DNA of 64,000 nt from Clostridium yunnanense (GTDB taxonomy: Bacteria; Bacillota; Clostridia; Clostridiales; Clostridiaceae): assembly GCF_016595795.1 (NCBI RefSeq), contig NZ_JAENHN010000051.1, forward strand, positions 1 to 64,000, read 5' to 3'. This document shows, piece by piece, positions 49,637-58,967 of this stretch. The translations under genes and the position numbers were made by a program. Under the pieces are notes generated by a model that was not told the origin of the DNA, did no database searches, and saw only the letters and a program-made list of their open reading frames with translations. Position 1 is the first letter of the stretch. Each line of letters starts with the position of its first letter.

Positions 49637-50518
49637 GTGAGTATAGCAAAGCAATTAATTGAACAATCCCTTAATTACATTGAGGACAATATTAAGAATA
49701 ACTTTACCTTAGATGATATTTCTGAAAATATAGGAATATCAAAATTTCACCTTCATAGATTATTCAAATCCCTTACGGGAACTAATTTAATGAATTACGT
49801 TACTACAAGAAAAATATCATCAAGCATAGATGATTTAATAAATTCAAACTTAAGAATAATTGATATAGCCCTTGAATACGGTTTCGAATACGAAGAAACC
49901 TATATACGTTCCTTTAAAAGGGTACTCGGTAAGACTCCTTTAAAGGTTAGAAAGTCTGGTGATTCAATTCCTATAGTAGAAATGATAAATGTGGACGATA
50001 TAATTGAAGCGGGCGAAGCTGCAGTCTATAAACCCTTTTTTATGATAAAACCTAAATTTCAGATAACAGGAATAGAACATACTATATCTTTTACTGAGAA
50101 TAACTTTGTAGCTAATGAATATGCTAAACAATTTCTTTACACAGAAAATAAACTTACAACTAATTCTCTACATAATAATATTTATATTGGATATACAAAT
50201 TGGAAAGATGCCCTAAGGGGTTACACTCTATATATGCCATCAATGATAACGGATAAAAGCAAAAATCCCCCCTCAGGAATGGTATCTTTAACTATTCCCA
50301 GTCATAAGTATGTTGTTTTTCGATTTGCAGGTTTTTTTAATCTTGAGGAAGTAAATACAACTCATCTACTTCCAGTCCTTGAGTACATGTTTACAAAGTG
50401 GATATTTAAAGGCGGTTATGAATTTGCGGATACATTTAGATTTGAATATGTAAATCTAAATATTTCCAATAGTTCCTATTGTGAGATTGATTTATATCAA
50501 CCAATAAAAAGAAAATAG
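49637..50518 (+). CDS. AraC-type regulator with GyrI-like effector domain
   Basis: The 293-residue protein has its DNA-binding domain first, at about residues 5-105: YIEDNIKNNFTLDDISENIG, FHLHRLFKSLTGTNLMNYV, IDIALEYGFEYEETYIRSFK, RVLGKTPLKVRKS. The C-terminal half (about 125-293) ends in an effector domain like GyrI/Rob/BmrR (YVVFRFAGFFNLEEVNTTHL, YEFADTFRFEYVNLN). Proteins of this layout sense cationic or hydrophobic drugs. The start is a GTG after GGATGAACTAA. It is divergent from an APH-fold kinase gene, a possible target. Confidence 0.85.
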   Translation: MSIAKQLIEQSLNYIEDNIKNNFTLDDISENIGISKFHLHRLFKSLTGTNLMNYVTTRKISSSIDDLINSNLRIIDIALEYGFEYEETYIRSFKRVLGKTPLKVRKSGDSIPIVEMINVDDIIEAGEAAVYKPFFMIKPKFQITGIEHTISFTENNFVANEYAKQFLYTENKLTTNSLHNNIYIGYTNWKDALRGYTLYMPSMITDKSKNPPSGMVSLTIPSHKYVVFRFAGFFNLEEVNTTHLLPVLEYMFTKWIFKGGYEFADTFRFEYVNLNISNSSYCEIDLYQPIKRK

Positions 50519-50547
50519 TGCTTTTATGGTTGAATATGCTAAGTACA

Positions 50548-50583
50548 CATCTAATAGACTTATTTCTAAGAATCTATTAGATG
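50548..50583 (+). terminator. Terminator of the AraC/GyrI gene
   Basis: CATCTAATAGA (50548-50558) pairs perfectly with TCTATTAGATG (50573-50583). Confidence 0.65.
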
Positions 50584-50687
50584 CTACATTTATAGTTTAA
50601 TTCTAATTATAACCTAGAATGTAATCTTAAATAAGATAAGCAATACCTATTCAGAATGATTTATCTACAAATAAATCTATGAACATA

Positions 50688-50732
50688 AAACAAAGAAACG
50701 ATTATTCATATTGAACAATCGTTTCTTTGTTT
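50688..50732. terminator. Strong hairpin between convergent genes
   Basis: AAACAAAGAAACGATT (50688-50703) pairs perfectly with AATCGTTTCTTTGTTT (50717-50732). It is the likely terminator of the leftward gene at 50823. Confidence 0.8.
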
Positions 50733-50822
50733 ATAATATCTTGTTGTTATTACACAAGATACTTATTTCAATATATAGAAGAATAACGATATCGCCATCC
50801 TATACTTGTTAAGTATTCCTCA

Positions 50823-51179
50823 TTAGTAGTTATAGTATGGATAATAAGGATATGGTGGTGCAATGTAATGATAAGGTAATAAGGCTAATGCAGCTAAAGC
50901 ATTAAGTGGAAAGGCTCTGCGTCTAAAGCGTCTATATCTTCTTCTAGGACGGCCATAATTGTAATATTGTCGTTGCTGATCATACTGGTTTTCATCGTCT
51001 TGCTCCATTACATCCTCACCAATCAGCACACTGACGCGATTCATATCTACATCTTCAATCATTCCATCAAAGGTACTTCCATCTGTCATTGTAAAAACAG
51101 CATGAAAATACATGGACTTTTTGCATTGATCATGTAGAGACTGCAAGTCTCTGTAGTACTCATTTCCTTCTAAATTCAT
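50823..51179 (-). CDS. Small protein with LSM-like core and Tyr/Pro-rich tail
   Basis: The 118-residue protein has a short N-terminal helix, a beta-rich core (FHAVFTMTDGSTFDGMIEDV, DMNRVSVLIGEDV) that resembles an Sm/LSM strand pattern, an acidic patch (EQDDENQYDQ), an arginine-rich stretch (GRPRRRYRRFRRRAF), a hydrophobic LNALAALALL segment and the tail PPYPYYPYYNY. Such tails and basic blocks are frequent in spore-associated proteins of Bacillus and Clostridium, so a role in the spore is plausible but unproven. It is a single gene with AAGGAGATGATTTAAAAA before the ATG. I do not recognise a named family with certainty. Confidence 0.62.
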   Translation of the reverse strand: MNLEGNEYYRDLQSLHDQCKKSMYFHAVFTMTDGSTFDGMIEDVDMNRVSVLIGEDVMEQDDENQYDQQRQYYNYGRPRRRYRRFRRRAFPLNALAALALLPYHYIAPPYPYYPYYNY

Positions 51180-51298
51180 TTTTTAAATCATCTCCTTTTC
51201 AGTACCATGATATTCATTTATAAAGGATATCGTACCAGCCTTAATGGATAATTAAGGCTAAACATCTCGACAACAAATCTAAATTACATGCTTTATTT

Positions 51299-52111
51299 CT
51301 ACCCTGCAATCTCCGCGGAACTAAACTCCCCATTAATATTTCCATTGACTATAATACAATGTCCCCAAAACATATCTCCATCGAAGTAAAATATCTCAAA
51401 TTCACCATCAGGGTGTACACATATGCTGTCTATTCCCATAGTTTCAGTAAATATTTCTCTTGTAATCTCATCTATTTCAGCCTCGTCATTATCCTTGAGC
51501 CAGTCATTTGCAAGTTCTAATAATTCATCAGCCGCGTAATTTTTAATTCTTTGACTCCACTGGTCTTGATTCTTAACAAGCTCCTGTGCAGTCTGCACTG
51601 AAGACTTCATATTTTTTTCTTCATCTAAATCAAAACTCAAATGTGCTACTTCACCTGCCCAAGATACACTTCTTTCAAAGCTATTAAACCTCTTATCAAG
51701 TTCGAACTGTCCAAGTAGCTGATCGTCGTAAAAAACTGGTTTCATAGCTTCAGTCAAAATATCTTGAAGCTCATCATCTTTGTATTCTGAATCAAGAACC
51801 TTAATAAGCATCATTGAATAGTCTCTTTTCATGCGAACCTGTAACCGTACAAGCATATTAGCCTTTAATATCTCATACCAATTTTTCAGTTCTTCATCGT
51901 CAGCTAACCACATAAGCCTTGTCACTATCTTCACTACATCCTCATTAGAATCTAACTTCTTCCATGCAACCAAATTAATCGATGCTCCCCATAATTCTTC
52001 TTTTGGCGCTTTACCAGCACCTACACCAGAAGCCCCTGTAATCGCTGCTATTTCAAACACTTCGTCTTCAAATCTGTTCGCAAAACTATTTATTTCACTT
52101 GATCTACTCAT
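51299..52111 (-). CDS. DUF2262-like protein
   Basis: The 270-residue soluble, acidic protein has no signal or membrane segment. Its C-terminal half shows AGEVAHLSFDLDEEKNMKSS, WSQRIKNYAADELLELANDW, IFTETMGIDSICVHPDGEFE, and IFYFDGDMFWGHCIIVNGNI. The DGxxEFxFxDGDMFWGHxIxV pattern is what I associate with DUF2262. The N-terminal half (EELWGASINLVAWKKLDSNE) is less familiar. Function is unknown; several such proteins act as immunity partners in contact-dependent or polymorphic toxin loci, but no toxin gene is near here. The start follows GGGAGGAAAAA. Confidence 0.65.
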   Translation of the reverse strand: MSRSSEINSFANRFEDEVFEIAAITGASGVGAGKAPKEELWGASINLVAWKKLDSNEDVVKIVTRLMWLADDEELKNWYEILKANMLVRLQVRMKRDYSMMLIKVLDSEYKDDELQDILTEAMKPVFYDDQLLGQFELDKRFNSFERSVSWAGEVAHLSFDLDEEKNMKSSVQTAQELVKNQDQWSQRIKNYAADELLELANDWLKDNDEAEIDEITREIFTETMGIDSICVHPDGEFEIFYFDGDMFWGHCIIVNGNINGEFSSAEIAG

Positions 52112-52351
52112 TTTTTCCTCCCATTATACACCATTTAATAATGAAACTTTTATTTTATAATCCTCTCACTAGACCTCATAAGAGTTTTGAGGATCTATTT
52201 TAAACTTAACTTGTTCTATTATTATACCATTAAAATACAATTATAATATATTTAGACATCATCAATCTACCATTCTATTATCAATACAAAGAACTAAAGT
52301 ACAATAATCTTCTTAATATCCCATATACCTCAGAAATTGAAGATAAATAAA

Positions 52352-52381
52352 AAAGCTACAACCTTTTTAGATTATAGCTTT
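52352..52381 (-). terminator. Hairpin downstream of bceB, beyond its stop codon
   Basis: AAAGCTA (52352-52358) pairs with TAGCTTT (52375-52381); on the reverse strand TTTTTTATTT follows. The interval 52112-52411 otherwise holds only AT-rich sequence. Confidence 0.65.
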
Positions 52382-52411
52382 CTAATCAACTAACTAGATT
52401 CATATTCTTAT

Positions 52412-54280
52412 CTATAACAACAAGCTTTTTTTAATCTCTAATAAGTAATTTTTTCTTATAATAACGAAGTAAATAATTTGAGCAATCAACATAGTTCCTA
52501 TCACCTGTAAAGCCGGTACAGTTATCTTAATGTCAAAAGCGTATTTCAAAGAACTAATGGCAAAGGAAAAATGTATCACTGCAACTACATACGGAAGTAA
52601 AAATAATACACCTATCTCAATATTCAATACTTTTTTTATTTCTGAATAGGTCAATCCAATTTTATTTAACTGTTTATATTTCTTTTTATCCTCAATAACA
52701 TCCATGTAACACTTGTTATATAGAAAACTTCCTGTTGTTACAAAGAAAATAAGTCCAATAAAAATCGCACTAAACAATATTACCCCATAAGCAAATTTAG
52801 TACTTTCTAGTATATTTGCTTTTAAAAAATTCCTATAGTATTTATTTCCGTCATCTAAAGTAAATGCATTATTATAACTTTTACATATGCTTAAAGTACC
52901 TTTATAATTTTTGACATTTAAAGCTCCAAAATAGATATTTACCCCCTGTATTCTTTCATAAACTGCATCTTTAACTACATACACAGCTTCAAAGACTGCT
53001 GGAAGTACTTTTTTTTCACTCTTTTCTGTAACCTTTAATTGTATATTATTAAAACTAATACTTTTTCTTTTGTCTCCAATTAAAGATACGTCTTTTAATG
53101 CCTCGTTTTCATTAAAGGAATTAACATCTAAAGCTAGTGTTGATGCTAACTTTTTGTAATTATCTTCACTGATTATAACTACTTCATCTTTTCCATCATC
53201 AGGCATAACAAATTTCAGTTCACCACTAACTTTATTGAAGTGTATATTTTCATTTTTTAATAACTTTTCTATAAAATCAGTTTTCATATCTACCTTAGCT
53301 TTATTATCATAAACATTGGAATAAAAGAAGGCTTGTGGAAAAGAGCTGTCCACCTGACTCTCCTTGTCTCTCCAGTAAGCATATACAGATCCTACGGCTG
53401 ATAGAGCAACGGTTGAAGTTATGGTGATTAAGAAAAACATTCTTGTATTGTCTTTTATTCTATATAGCAAGTTTGATACCCATAAAATTGTAGTTTTCTT
53501 CATATATAAGCTTCTATTTTTCTTTAGTAACTTAATTATAAATACACTTAATTGAGAAAATAGCAGATAAGTTGCTACCACAACCATCATTGTTACAGGA
53601 ATTATCCTATATGTGATCGTCTTTTCACTGCATGTAATTGATAAGAAATATCCTACCGTCAATAATGCTATACAAATAGTTACAAGAATAACTGAAGCTT
53701 TTGGTTCAGGCCTTGGCTTCTTAGTTCCCTTAAGTAAACTTAAAACCTTATCTTCCTTTATAATGAAAGAGCAAGATGCTGAAATTACTATTCCTATAAT
53801 TATGAAAGCAGCGAAAGTAATAGCCATAGCCTTCCCTGGAATGTAAAATCCTAATGCATCATATCCTAAAAGCTTTCCACTAGCAGCTAGTAGTATTTTT
53901 GAAAAAATCACCCCAAGCAATATACCAGCCACTGCTGATGAGGAAATTATGAGCATATTTTCAACACGTATCATATTTTGTACTTGCCTTTTTGAAGAAC
54001 CTAGAATATAAAGTATACCAAATTCTTTATACCTGCTTTTAAGAAAAACACTTATAGAATAAAAAACAAAGAAACTTAAGAATAAGTATGCAATTATAGT
54101 TGTCATGTACAGTGAGTTTTTCAGATACTTAGGCAGTATACTTACTTTAAAACTTGGATGTAGTATAATCATGGTAAAAGAAAATAGCAAAGCCGCCGAT
54201 ATGGTACTGCTTAAAAAATAGGCAAAATATGCTTTTGCATTTCTCTGAACATTTTTAGTGGCAAATTCTCTGAAATTCAC
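52412..54280 (-). CDS. bceB: BceB-type ABC permease for peptide antibiotic detoxification
   Basis: The 622-residue protein has ten membrane helices in the FtsX-like layout. There are four to six in the first 300 residues, a large extracytoplasmic domain of about 220 residues (about 320-520, containing EKLLKNENIHFNK and SFNENEALKDVSLIGDKRKS), then four at the end. The start MNFREFATKNVQRNAKAYFA, with YFLSS following, is the BceB hallmark. BceAB frees lipid II-cycle intermediates from bacitracin-like peptides and also signals to BceS. Its start codon overlaps the bceA stop by one base. A BceRS pair lies upstream in the same direction. Confidence 0.93.
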   Translation of the reverse strand: MNFREFATKNVQRNAKAYFAYFLSSTISAALLFSFTMIILHPSFKVSILPKYLKNSLYMTTIIAYLFLSFFVFYSISVFLKSRYKEFGILYILGSSKRQVQNMIRVENMLIISSSAVAGILLGVIFSKILLAASGKLLGYDALGFYIPGKAMAITFAAFIIIGIVISASCSFIIKEDKVLSLLKGTKKPRPEPKASVILVTICIALLTVGYFLSITCSEKTITYRIIPVTMMVVVATYLLFSQLSVFIIKLLKKNRSLYMKKTTILWVSNLLYRIKDNTRMFFLITITSTVALSAVGSVYAYWRDKESQVDSSFPQAFFYSNVYDNKAKVDMKTDFIEKLLKNENIHFNKVSGELKFVMPDDGKDEVVIISEDNYKKLASTLALDVNSFNENEALKDVSLIGDKRKSISFNNIQLKVTEKSEKKVLPAVFEAVYVVKDAVYERIQGVNIYFGALNVKNYKGTLSICKSYNNAFTLDDGNKYYRNFLKANILESTKFAYGVILFSAIFIGLIFFVTTGSFLYNKCYMDVIEDKKKYKQLNKIGLTYSEIKKVLNIEIGVLFLLPYVVAVIHFSFAISSLKYAFDIKITVPALQVIGTMLIAQIIYFVIIRKNYLLEIKKSLLL

Positions 54281-55035
54281 TAATTTCCACCTCCAAGTAA
54301 TGCAAGCACGTCAATGATTTCTTGATAGAACTGCGGTCTACTGTCTCCTCTATAAATTTCATTATATATAGTTCCGTCTTTTATAAATAAAATTCTACTG
54401 CAATAGCTAGCAGACAAAGCATCATGAGTTACCATAATAGTAGTCACTTTTTCCTGTTGATTTATCTTTTCAAATAACTCCATTACAGCTTTGGCTGCCT
54501 TAGAATCTAGATTACCAGTGGGTTCGTCTGCTAGCAGTAAAGTAGGTTTATGTACTAATGCTCTAGCAATAGCTGTCCTTTGAGCTTGCCCACCGGATAT
54601 CTCAAAGGTTCTTTTGTTTATCAAATCCTCTATTCCAAGGATTTTTGATATTCTATTTAGTTCATCATCTTGAAGCTTAACTGCTACTCCATCCAAAGTA
54701 AGAGGAAGTACAATGTTTTCCCCCACTGTTAAAGTATCTAATAAATTGAAATCTTGAAACACAAAGCCTAGTTCTCTTCTTCTAAATAAGGCAAGTTCCT
54801 CACCCTTAAGCTTTAAAGGATTTTTATCTCTTATTTTTATTTCGCCTGAGGTAGGTTTATCTATTGTTGAGATTACATTGAGCAGAGTGGTTTTACCACT
54901 TCCTGATGGTCCCATAATTCCTACAAATTCACCTTCTTCTATAGTAAAACTTACTTTTTTCAAGGCACTAAATAATACTTTATTGCCGTATATCTTACTT
55001 AAATTACTTACCTCTAAAATGCCCATCCTACTCAC
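54280..55035 (-). CDS. bceA: BceA-type ABC ATPase
   Basis: The 251-residue ATPase carries Walker A GPSGSGKTTLLNVISTID (about residues 41-58), the Q-loop in GFVFQDFNLLDTLTVGENI, the signature ISGGQAQRTAIARAL, Walker B LLLADEPTGNLDS and the H-loop in VTHDALSA. It energises BceB. It lies directly upstream of bceB with overlap and 5 bases downstream of uppP, so uppP-bceA-bceB is one operon. Confidence 0.95.
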   Translation of the reverse strand: MSRMGILEVSNLSKIYGNKVLFSALKKVSFTIEEGEFVGIMGPSGSGKTTLLNVISTIDKPTSGEIKIRDKNPLKLKGEELALFRRRELGFVFQDFNLLDTLTVGENIVLPLTLDGVAVKLQDDELNRISKILGIEDLINKRTFEISGGQAQRTAIARALVHKPTLLLADEPTGNLDSKAAKAVMELFEKINQQEKVTTIMVTHDALSASYCSRILFIKDGTIYNEIYRGDSRPQFYQEIIDVLALLGGGN

Positions 55036-55040
55036 CTCTA

Positions 55041-55889
55041 TTATGTTAAACTTATAACCTTAGTTACTACTAATACTCCAAGTAAAATACCAACCACAAC
55101 TCTATATACTGCAAAGACCTTTAACGGCTTCTGTTTTAGATAATACACAAATTTTTTCATGACAACTAAAGCCACTAAGAAAGCCACAATAAATCCTGCT
55201 ATCAATGAAATCCACAAAGTTTTTGTCATTATAGAATAATCAAATTCAAATAAATCTTTGCCGGAGGATCCTAACATTGCTGGTATTGCTATAAAAAACG
55301 AGAATTCTGCTGCTATTGGTGTCGATAATCCTGCAATCCATCCCCCCATTATGGTAGAAGCACTTCTTGACATTCCTGGCCAAACAGCAAGAAGTTGTAA
55401 TACCCCCACCATAAATGCTTGTAATGGTGTTATCTTGTCAATGTTTTCTACTTTATGCCCCTTATTTCTATAGAACTTTTCTAATATTATTAATAATATT
55501 CCTCCTACAATAAACCCAACTATAACTGCTTCAGGCATAAACTTTGATTTTATTTTATCGTAAAATAATACTCCCGCAATCCCCATTGGAATTGATGCTG
55601 CAATAACATTTATCCCAAATCTAAAGCCTATCAAGCCTTCCCTTCCTCTAGTAAATATGTATTTAAAGAATTCAATTATGCTTTCTTTTATCTTCTTCCA
55701 ATACAAAACTACAACTGCCAGTATAGCTCCCAGTTGAATTACAACTTCAAACATCTTTGCAAATTCCCCGTTAAAGCCAATTGCCCATCCAACTAATATC
55801 ATATGACCAGTAGATGATACTGGAATAAATTCAGTTATCCCTTCTACTATAGCAATCATGACAGCCTTCAATATAAATATTATATCCAT
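55041..55889 (-). CDS. uppP: Undecaprenyl-diphosphatase (bacitracin resistance)
   Basis: The 282-residue membrane enzyme dephosphorylates undecaprenyl pyrophosphate to recycle the lipid carrier of peptidoglycan and other glycans. The two catalytic blocks are EGITEFIPVSSTGHMIL (about residues 16-32), with the essential glutamates and histidine, and WPGMSRSASTIMGGW (about 170-184). About eight hydrophobic helices are present. It is the first gene of an operon with bceAB, downstream of bceRS. Its extra expression together with the exporter would raise tolerance to bacitracin, which binds its substrate. Confidence 0.96.
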   Translation of the reverse strand: MDIIFILKAVMIAIVEGITEFIPVSSTGHMILVGWAIGFNGEFAKMFEVVIQLGAILAVVVLYWKKIKESIIEFFKYIFTRGREGLIGFRFGINVIAASIPMGIAGVLFYDKIKSKFMPEAVIVGFIVGGILLIILEKFYRNKGHKVENIDKITPLQAFMVGVLQLLAVWPGMSRSASTIMGGWIAGLSTPIAAEFSFFIAIPAMLGSSGKDLFEFDYSIMTKTLWISLIAGFIVAFLVALVVMKKFVYYLKQKPLKVFAVYRVVVGILLGVLVVTKVISLT

Positions 55890-55915
55890 CTCTTATCGCT
55901 CCTTAATGATTAATG

Positions 55916-56036
55916 TTTTACTGTAAACAGCTTATAATAACATTACATATATTGCTATCTGGAAACCTTACGTAAATGTGACATGCATGTAAGGTTTAGC
56001 TATCGTAACATTTTATACTTTCCTTGTACAGTAAAA
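55916..56036. repeat. Intergenic palindrome, family II, complete copy
   Basis: TTTTACTGTA (55916-55925) and its perfect complement TACAGTAAAA (56027-56036) enclose an inner stem AAACCTTAC / GTAAGGTTT (about 55973-56006) and a TTTAGCTATCG block. A similar element is at 43548-43634. It lies between bceS and uppP and may act as attenuator or terminator there. Confidence 0.6.
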
Positions 56037-56074
56037 ATAGCAAATAAATAGTTATACTATCCATTTGCTATTAA

Positions 56075-57061
56075 TCAGCTCTGATTGTTAAATTTTATGG
56101 TCACTTTTGTTCCTACATTAGCAAAAGATTCTATCTCTACTTCATGGCCTAAATTTTTGCACACCTCTTTGGTTATATATAATCCCATGCCAGTAGATTC
56201 ACCATATTTACGTCCATTTTCACCGGTAAAGAAAGAATCAAATACCCTTTTTATATCCTTTGTAGGAATTCCTATTCCTTCATCAAGTATATCTAATTTA
56301 ATTTCTTTTTCATCTTCATAAGCTTTTATAACTAATTCTTTTCCCTTGCCTTGTGAATATTTTACCCCATTAATAATGACTTGAGTTAATATAAACTTTA
56401 GCCACTTAGCATCGCTATAAACTTCAATACTTTCATCTATCTCAATCTTAGGAATTATTTTATTTTTTATAAAAAGCTTTTTTTCTTCATTCACTGTATC
56501 CCTAGCTAGCTTCTTTAAAGAAACTTTTTCTACCAAAAAATCTTTTTCAAAGGAATCTAACCTTGCAAAATGCATTGCCATATTTAGACCTTCCTTTAGC
56601 TTATTAACCTCTTCCTGCATATTATCGTACTCTTCTTCTCCCTCATACTGCTGGAGCTGAAGCTGCATTACTGAAAGTGGTGTTTTCATTTGATGCACCC
56701 ATTGATTAATAAACCTAAAATGCTCTTTATGAAGCTTATCAGCTTTTAGGATTTCAGCTTTATATAAGTTATGTAATTCTTTCAATACCTTAGAAACATT
56801 TTCACTTAATTCTCCACTGCCAAGTTCTAAAAAAACTTCCTTTAGATCAGTAAATCCACTCATGAAAAGTCCATATAGTTTCCTATTTTGATAGTATCTA
56901 AAGGCTAGAAAAATAAGCAATATAAATGTATTAAACATAACTATATAAACATTCTCACTTAGTTCTATAAATCCATTAAGATTACAGTACATTAAGGTAA
57001 GTGCTAAACTAAAAAAATACGTGATGATATATCCTTTATTATCCTTTAAAAACAATTTCAT
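56075..57061 (-). CDS. bceS: BceS-type sensor histidine kinase
   Basis: The 328-residue protein has two membrane helices with only a few residues between them (about 10-28 and 38-55), the intramembrane-sensing design. There is no extracellular sensor domain, since the signal comes from BceAB. The phosphorylated histidine is in HFRFINQWVHQMKTPLSVMQ (about residue 127). The ATPase domain has IINGVKYSQGKG (N box), LDEGIGIPTKDI (G1) and GESTGMGLYITKEV (G2). Its ATG is 12 bases after the bceR stop. It acts upon BceR, coding for which comes first. Confidence 0.93.
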   Translation of the reverse strand: MKLFLKDNKGYIITYFFSLALTLMYCNLNGFIELSENVYIVMFNTFILLIFLAFRYYQNRKLYGLFMSGFTDLKEVFLELGSGELSENVSKVLKELHNLYKAEILKADKLHKEHFRFINQWVHQMKTPLSVMQLQLQQYEGEEEYDNMQEEVNKLKEGLNMAMHFARLDSFEKDFLVEKVSLKKLARDTVNEEKKLFIKNKIIPKIEIDESIEVYSDAKWLKFILTQVIINGVKYSQGKGKELVIKAYEDEKEIKLDILDEGIGIPTKDIKRVFDSFFTGENGRKYGESTGMGLYITKEVCKNLGHEVEIESFANVGTKVTIKFNNQS

Positions 57062-57072
57062 ATTATATCCTT

Positions 57073-57780
57073 TTACCAGGTTTTGTTTAACCTATAACCC
57101 GTTCCCCTTATAGTTTCTATCCCTTTATCTATCCCTACAATCTGAAGTCTCTTTCGCACCCTGCTTATATTTACGCTTAAAGTATTTTCCTCCACAAACT
57201 CTAGATCATCCCATATTTTCTCCAAAAGCAAATCTCTAGTAACAACTTTAGGATACTTTTTCATAAGACACTCAAGAAGTATCCCTTCCCTCTTAGTTAT
57301 AATCAGCTTTTCACCTTTAAACTCAATCTCATATCTTTCAGGATAAAACTTAAGTCCTTCGAGCTCAACTATTCTTTCCTCTCCTTTAGCTGCGTAGTCA
57401 CCAAAGGCTCTTCTTATTTGACTTTTTATCTTAGCAATGGCTACATCGTAATAAAAGGGTTTAGTTATATAATCATCAGCACCACTTTCTAAGGCCATCA
57501 CTTGATCCATTCCACTATCTCTTGCTGATATGAATATTATAGGAAGCTTCGATTTTTGTCTTATCTTTTTACACCAATAAAATCCATCAAATTTAGGCAG
57601 ATTAACATCTAGGAGCACTAAGTCTGGATTGTACTCATTAAAATCTATCATTATATCCTCAAAGTTTTCAGCTATTCTTCCTTCAAAACCATATTTATTT
57701 ATATATTCTTGCAATAGCCTGCTTATTGAGGAATCATCTTCTACTATATATACTTTATATTTCATATTAATCCCCTTCAT
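57073..57780 (-). CDS. bceR: BceR-type response regulator
   Basis: The 235-residue OmpR-family regulator has a receiver domain of about residues 6-120: YIVEDDSSI is the acidic pair, VLLDVNLPKFDG the phospho-acceptor aspartate, FISARDSG the threonine/serine switch, and DYITKPFYY the lysine. A winged-helix DNA-binding domain follows (IVELEGLKFYPERYEIEFKG, VVTRDLLLEKIWDDLEFVEE, SRVRKRL, IETIRGTGYRLN). It is the first gene of the Bce locus and should activate uppP-bceAB. The frame has a methionine five residues on (MKYKVYIVEDD), and that may be the real start, with AAGGGGATTAAT in front. Confidence 0.93.
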   Translation of the reverse strand: MKGINMKYKVYIVEDDSSISRLLQEYINKYGFEGRIAENFEDIMIDFNEYNPDLVLLDVNLPKFDGFYWCKKIRQKSKLPIIFISARDSGMDQVMALESGADDYITKPFYYDVAIAKIKSQIRRAFGDYAAKGEERIVELEGLKFYPERYEIEFKGEKLIITKREGILLECLMKKYPKVVTRDLLLEKIWDDLEFVEENTLSVNISRVRKRLQIVGIDKGIETIRGTGYRLNKTW

Positions 57781-57897
57781 AATTCACATATAACATAAAC
57801 ACTTGGCATTCAATACATTATTTTTCCAACCTAATTATACTATTCTTCTTACATCAATTAAATCATCTATACAATATCAGTATCTCTCATTTCTATT

Positions 57898-58887
57898 TCA
57901 ATTTCCTCTGGAGCTCTTTGATATGACCTTCAAAGCTTCTTCAAAACGCTCAGTTTTAATATTAGCTAAGAATTGATTCATGTGGACTATCCCATACTTA
58001 AGTTTGTTTTCATCATTGGCTAAATCAATTTCGCCCTCCCACATACGTTTATGAAAATCTTCAAAGCTTACATTTTCACCTTCTATATTAATATCTACAG
58101 TTTTAGATGAATAAAGCATGAAGATTGACATATAGAATATGTGAAGTAGTTGCTGCATTAGAAAGAAACGTGCTCTAATATAATCATTAGGAGCTTCTCC
58201 AAAATAATTCTCAAGATATTCAAGCTCATCGTCTTCGTTATTAACAGCAAAATTCCCCACTACAGCCAAATCTAAATAGCGATCATTTAGAAAAGCAGCT
58301 TCCCAATCAACCAGCCAAGCTTTTTCGCCATCAAATATATAGTTTTCTGGCTTTAAATCGTTATGGCATGATACTAAATCTTCAGAATGACAAGGATATA
58401 TCTCTTTAATACGGATATAGTTTTTCATTATTTCTTCACTCAAATTATCTGAAAGAAACTTCGCTCCAAAAAATCTTTGAACAATTCCATCCATTGCATC
58501 AGAATAATTAACTCCCTTATGAAATGGCGGAAGCTTGTGGAGTTTATCAAGAAGTTTTGGCATTATCTCCTTTGCTTTGTCTATGGGAAAAGGTTTAGCT
58601 TCAATAAAATCTGTTATTGAAATTTTATCCTCTGTGCTTAAATACCAGACATGTGGAGCTATACCTGCATCTGATCCAGCTTTCATATATTCATAATAAT
58701 TTGCTGGAGCACTTAATTCGTCCGTGCGTGCAATCTTCATTAAATAAGTTTTATTTTTCACAGCAATTCTAAATGTTAGCGCATTTGAAAGACCTATAGT
58801 TATTTCTTCTATATCTTCATAGCTGTCTACCCCAAAAGCTGTTTGTAATGCTTTTTTTACAATGGTTTTCTTATTCTCTGGAATCAT
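57898..58887 (-). CDS. Choline kinase/APH-fold phosphotransferase
   Basis: The 329-residue soluble protein starts with a small lobe (TIGLSNALTFRIAVKNKTYL, MKIART, lysine strand). VSCHNDLKPENYIFDGEKAW (about residues 170-189) is the catalytic HxDxxxxN loop, and LVDWEAAFLNDRYLDLAVVG holds the metal-binding aspartate. The wording resembles choline/ethanolamine and LicA-type kinases more than antibiotic kinases. The substrate is not proven; sugar or choline phosphates for cell-wall decoration would fit the family. It stands 80 bases downstream of the sensor kinase gene and may be read through from that operon. Confidence 0.78.
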   Translation of the reverse strand: MIPENKKTIVKKALQTAFGVDSYEDIEEITIGLSNALTFRIAVKNKTYLMKIARTDELSAPANYYEYMKAGSDAGIAPHVWYLSTEDKISITDFIEAKPFPIDKAKEIMPKLLDKLHKLPPFHKGVNYSDAMDGIVQRFFGAKFLSDNLSEEIMKNYIRIKEIYPCHSEDLVSCHNDLKPENYIFDGEKAWLVDWEAAFLNDRYLDLAVVGNFAVNNEDDELEYLENYFGEAPNDYIRARFFLMQQLLHIFYMSIFMLYSSKTVDINIEGENVSFEDFHKRMWEGEIDLANDENKLKYGIVHMNQFLANIKTERFEEALKVISKSSRGN

Positions 58888-58967
58888 ACTATCCTCCTAA
58901 ATATTTTTTATAGTGTATCTCTTTAGGTTTGTTGTTTAGATATAAGCATTTTATATTATATACTTAA

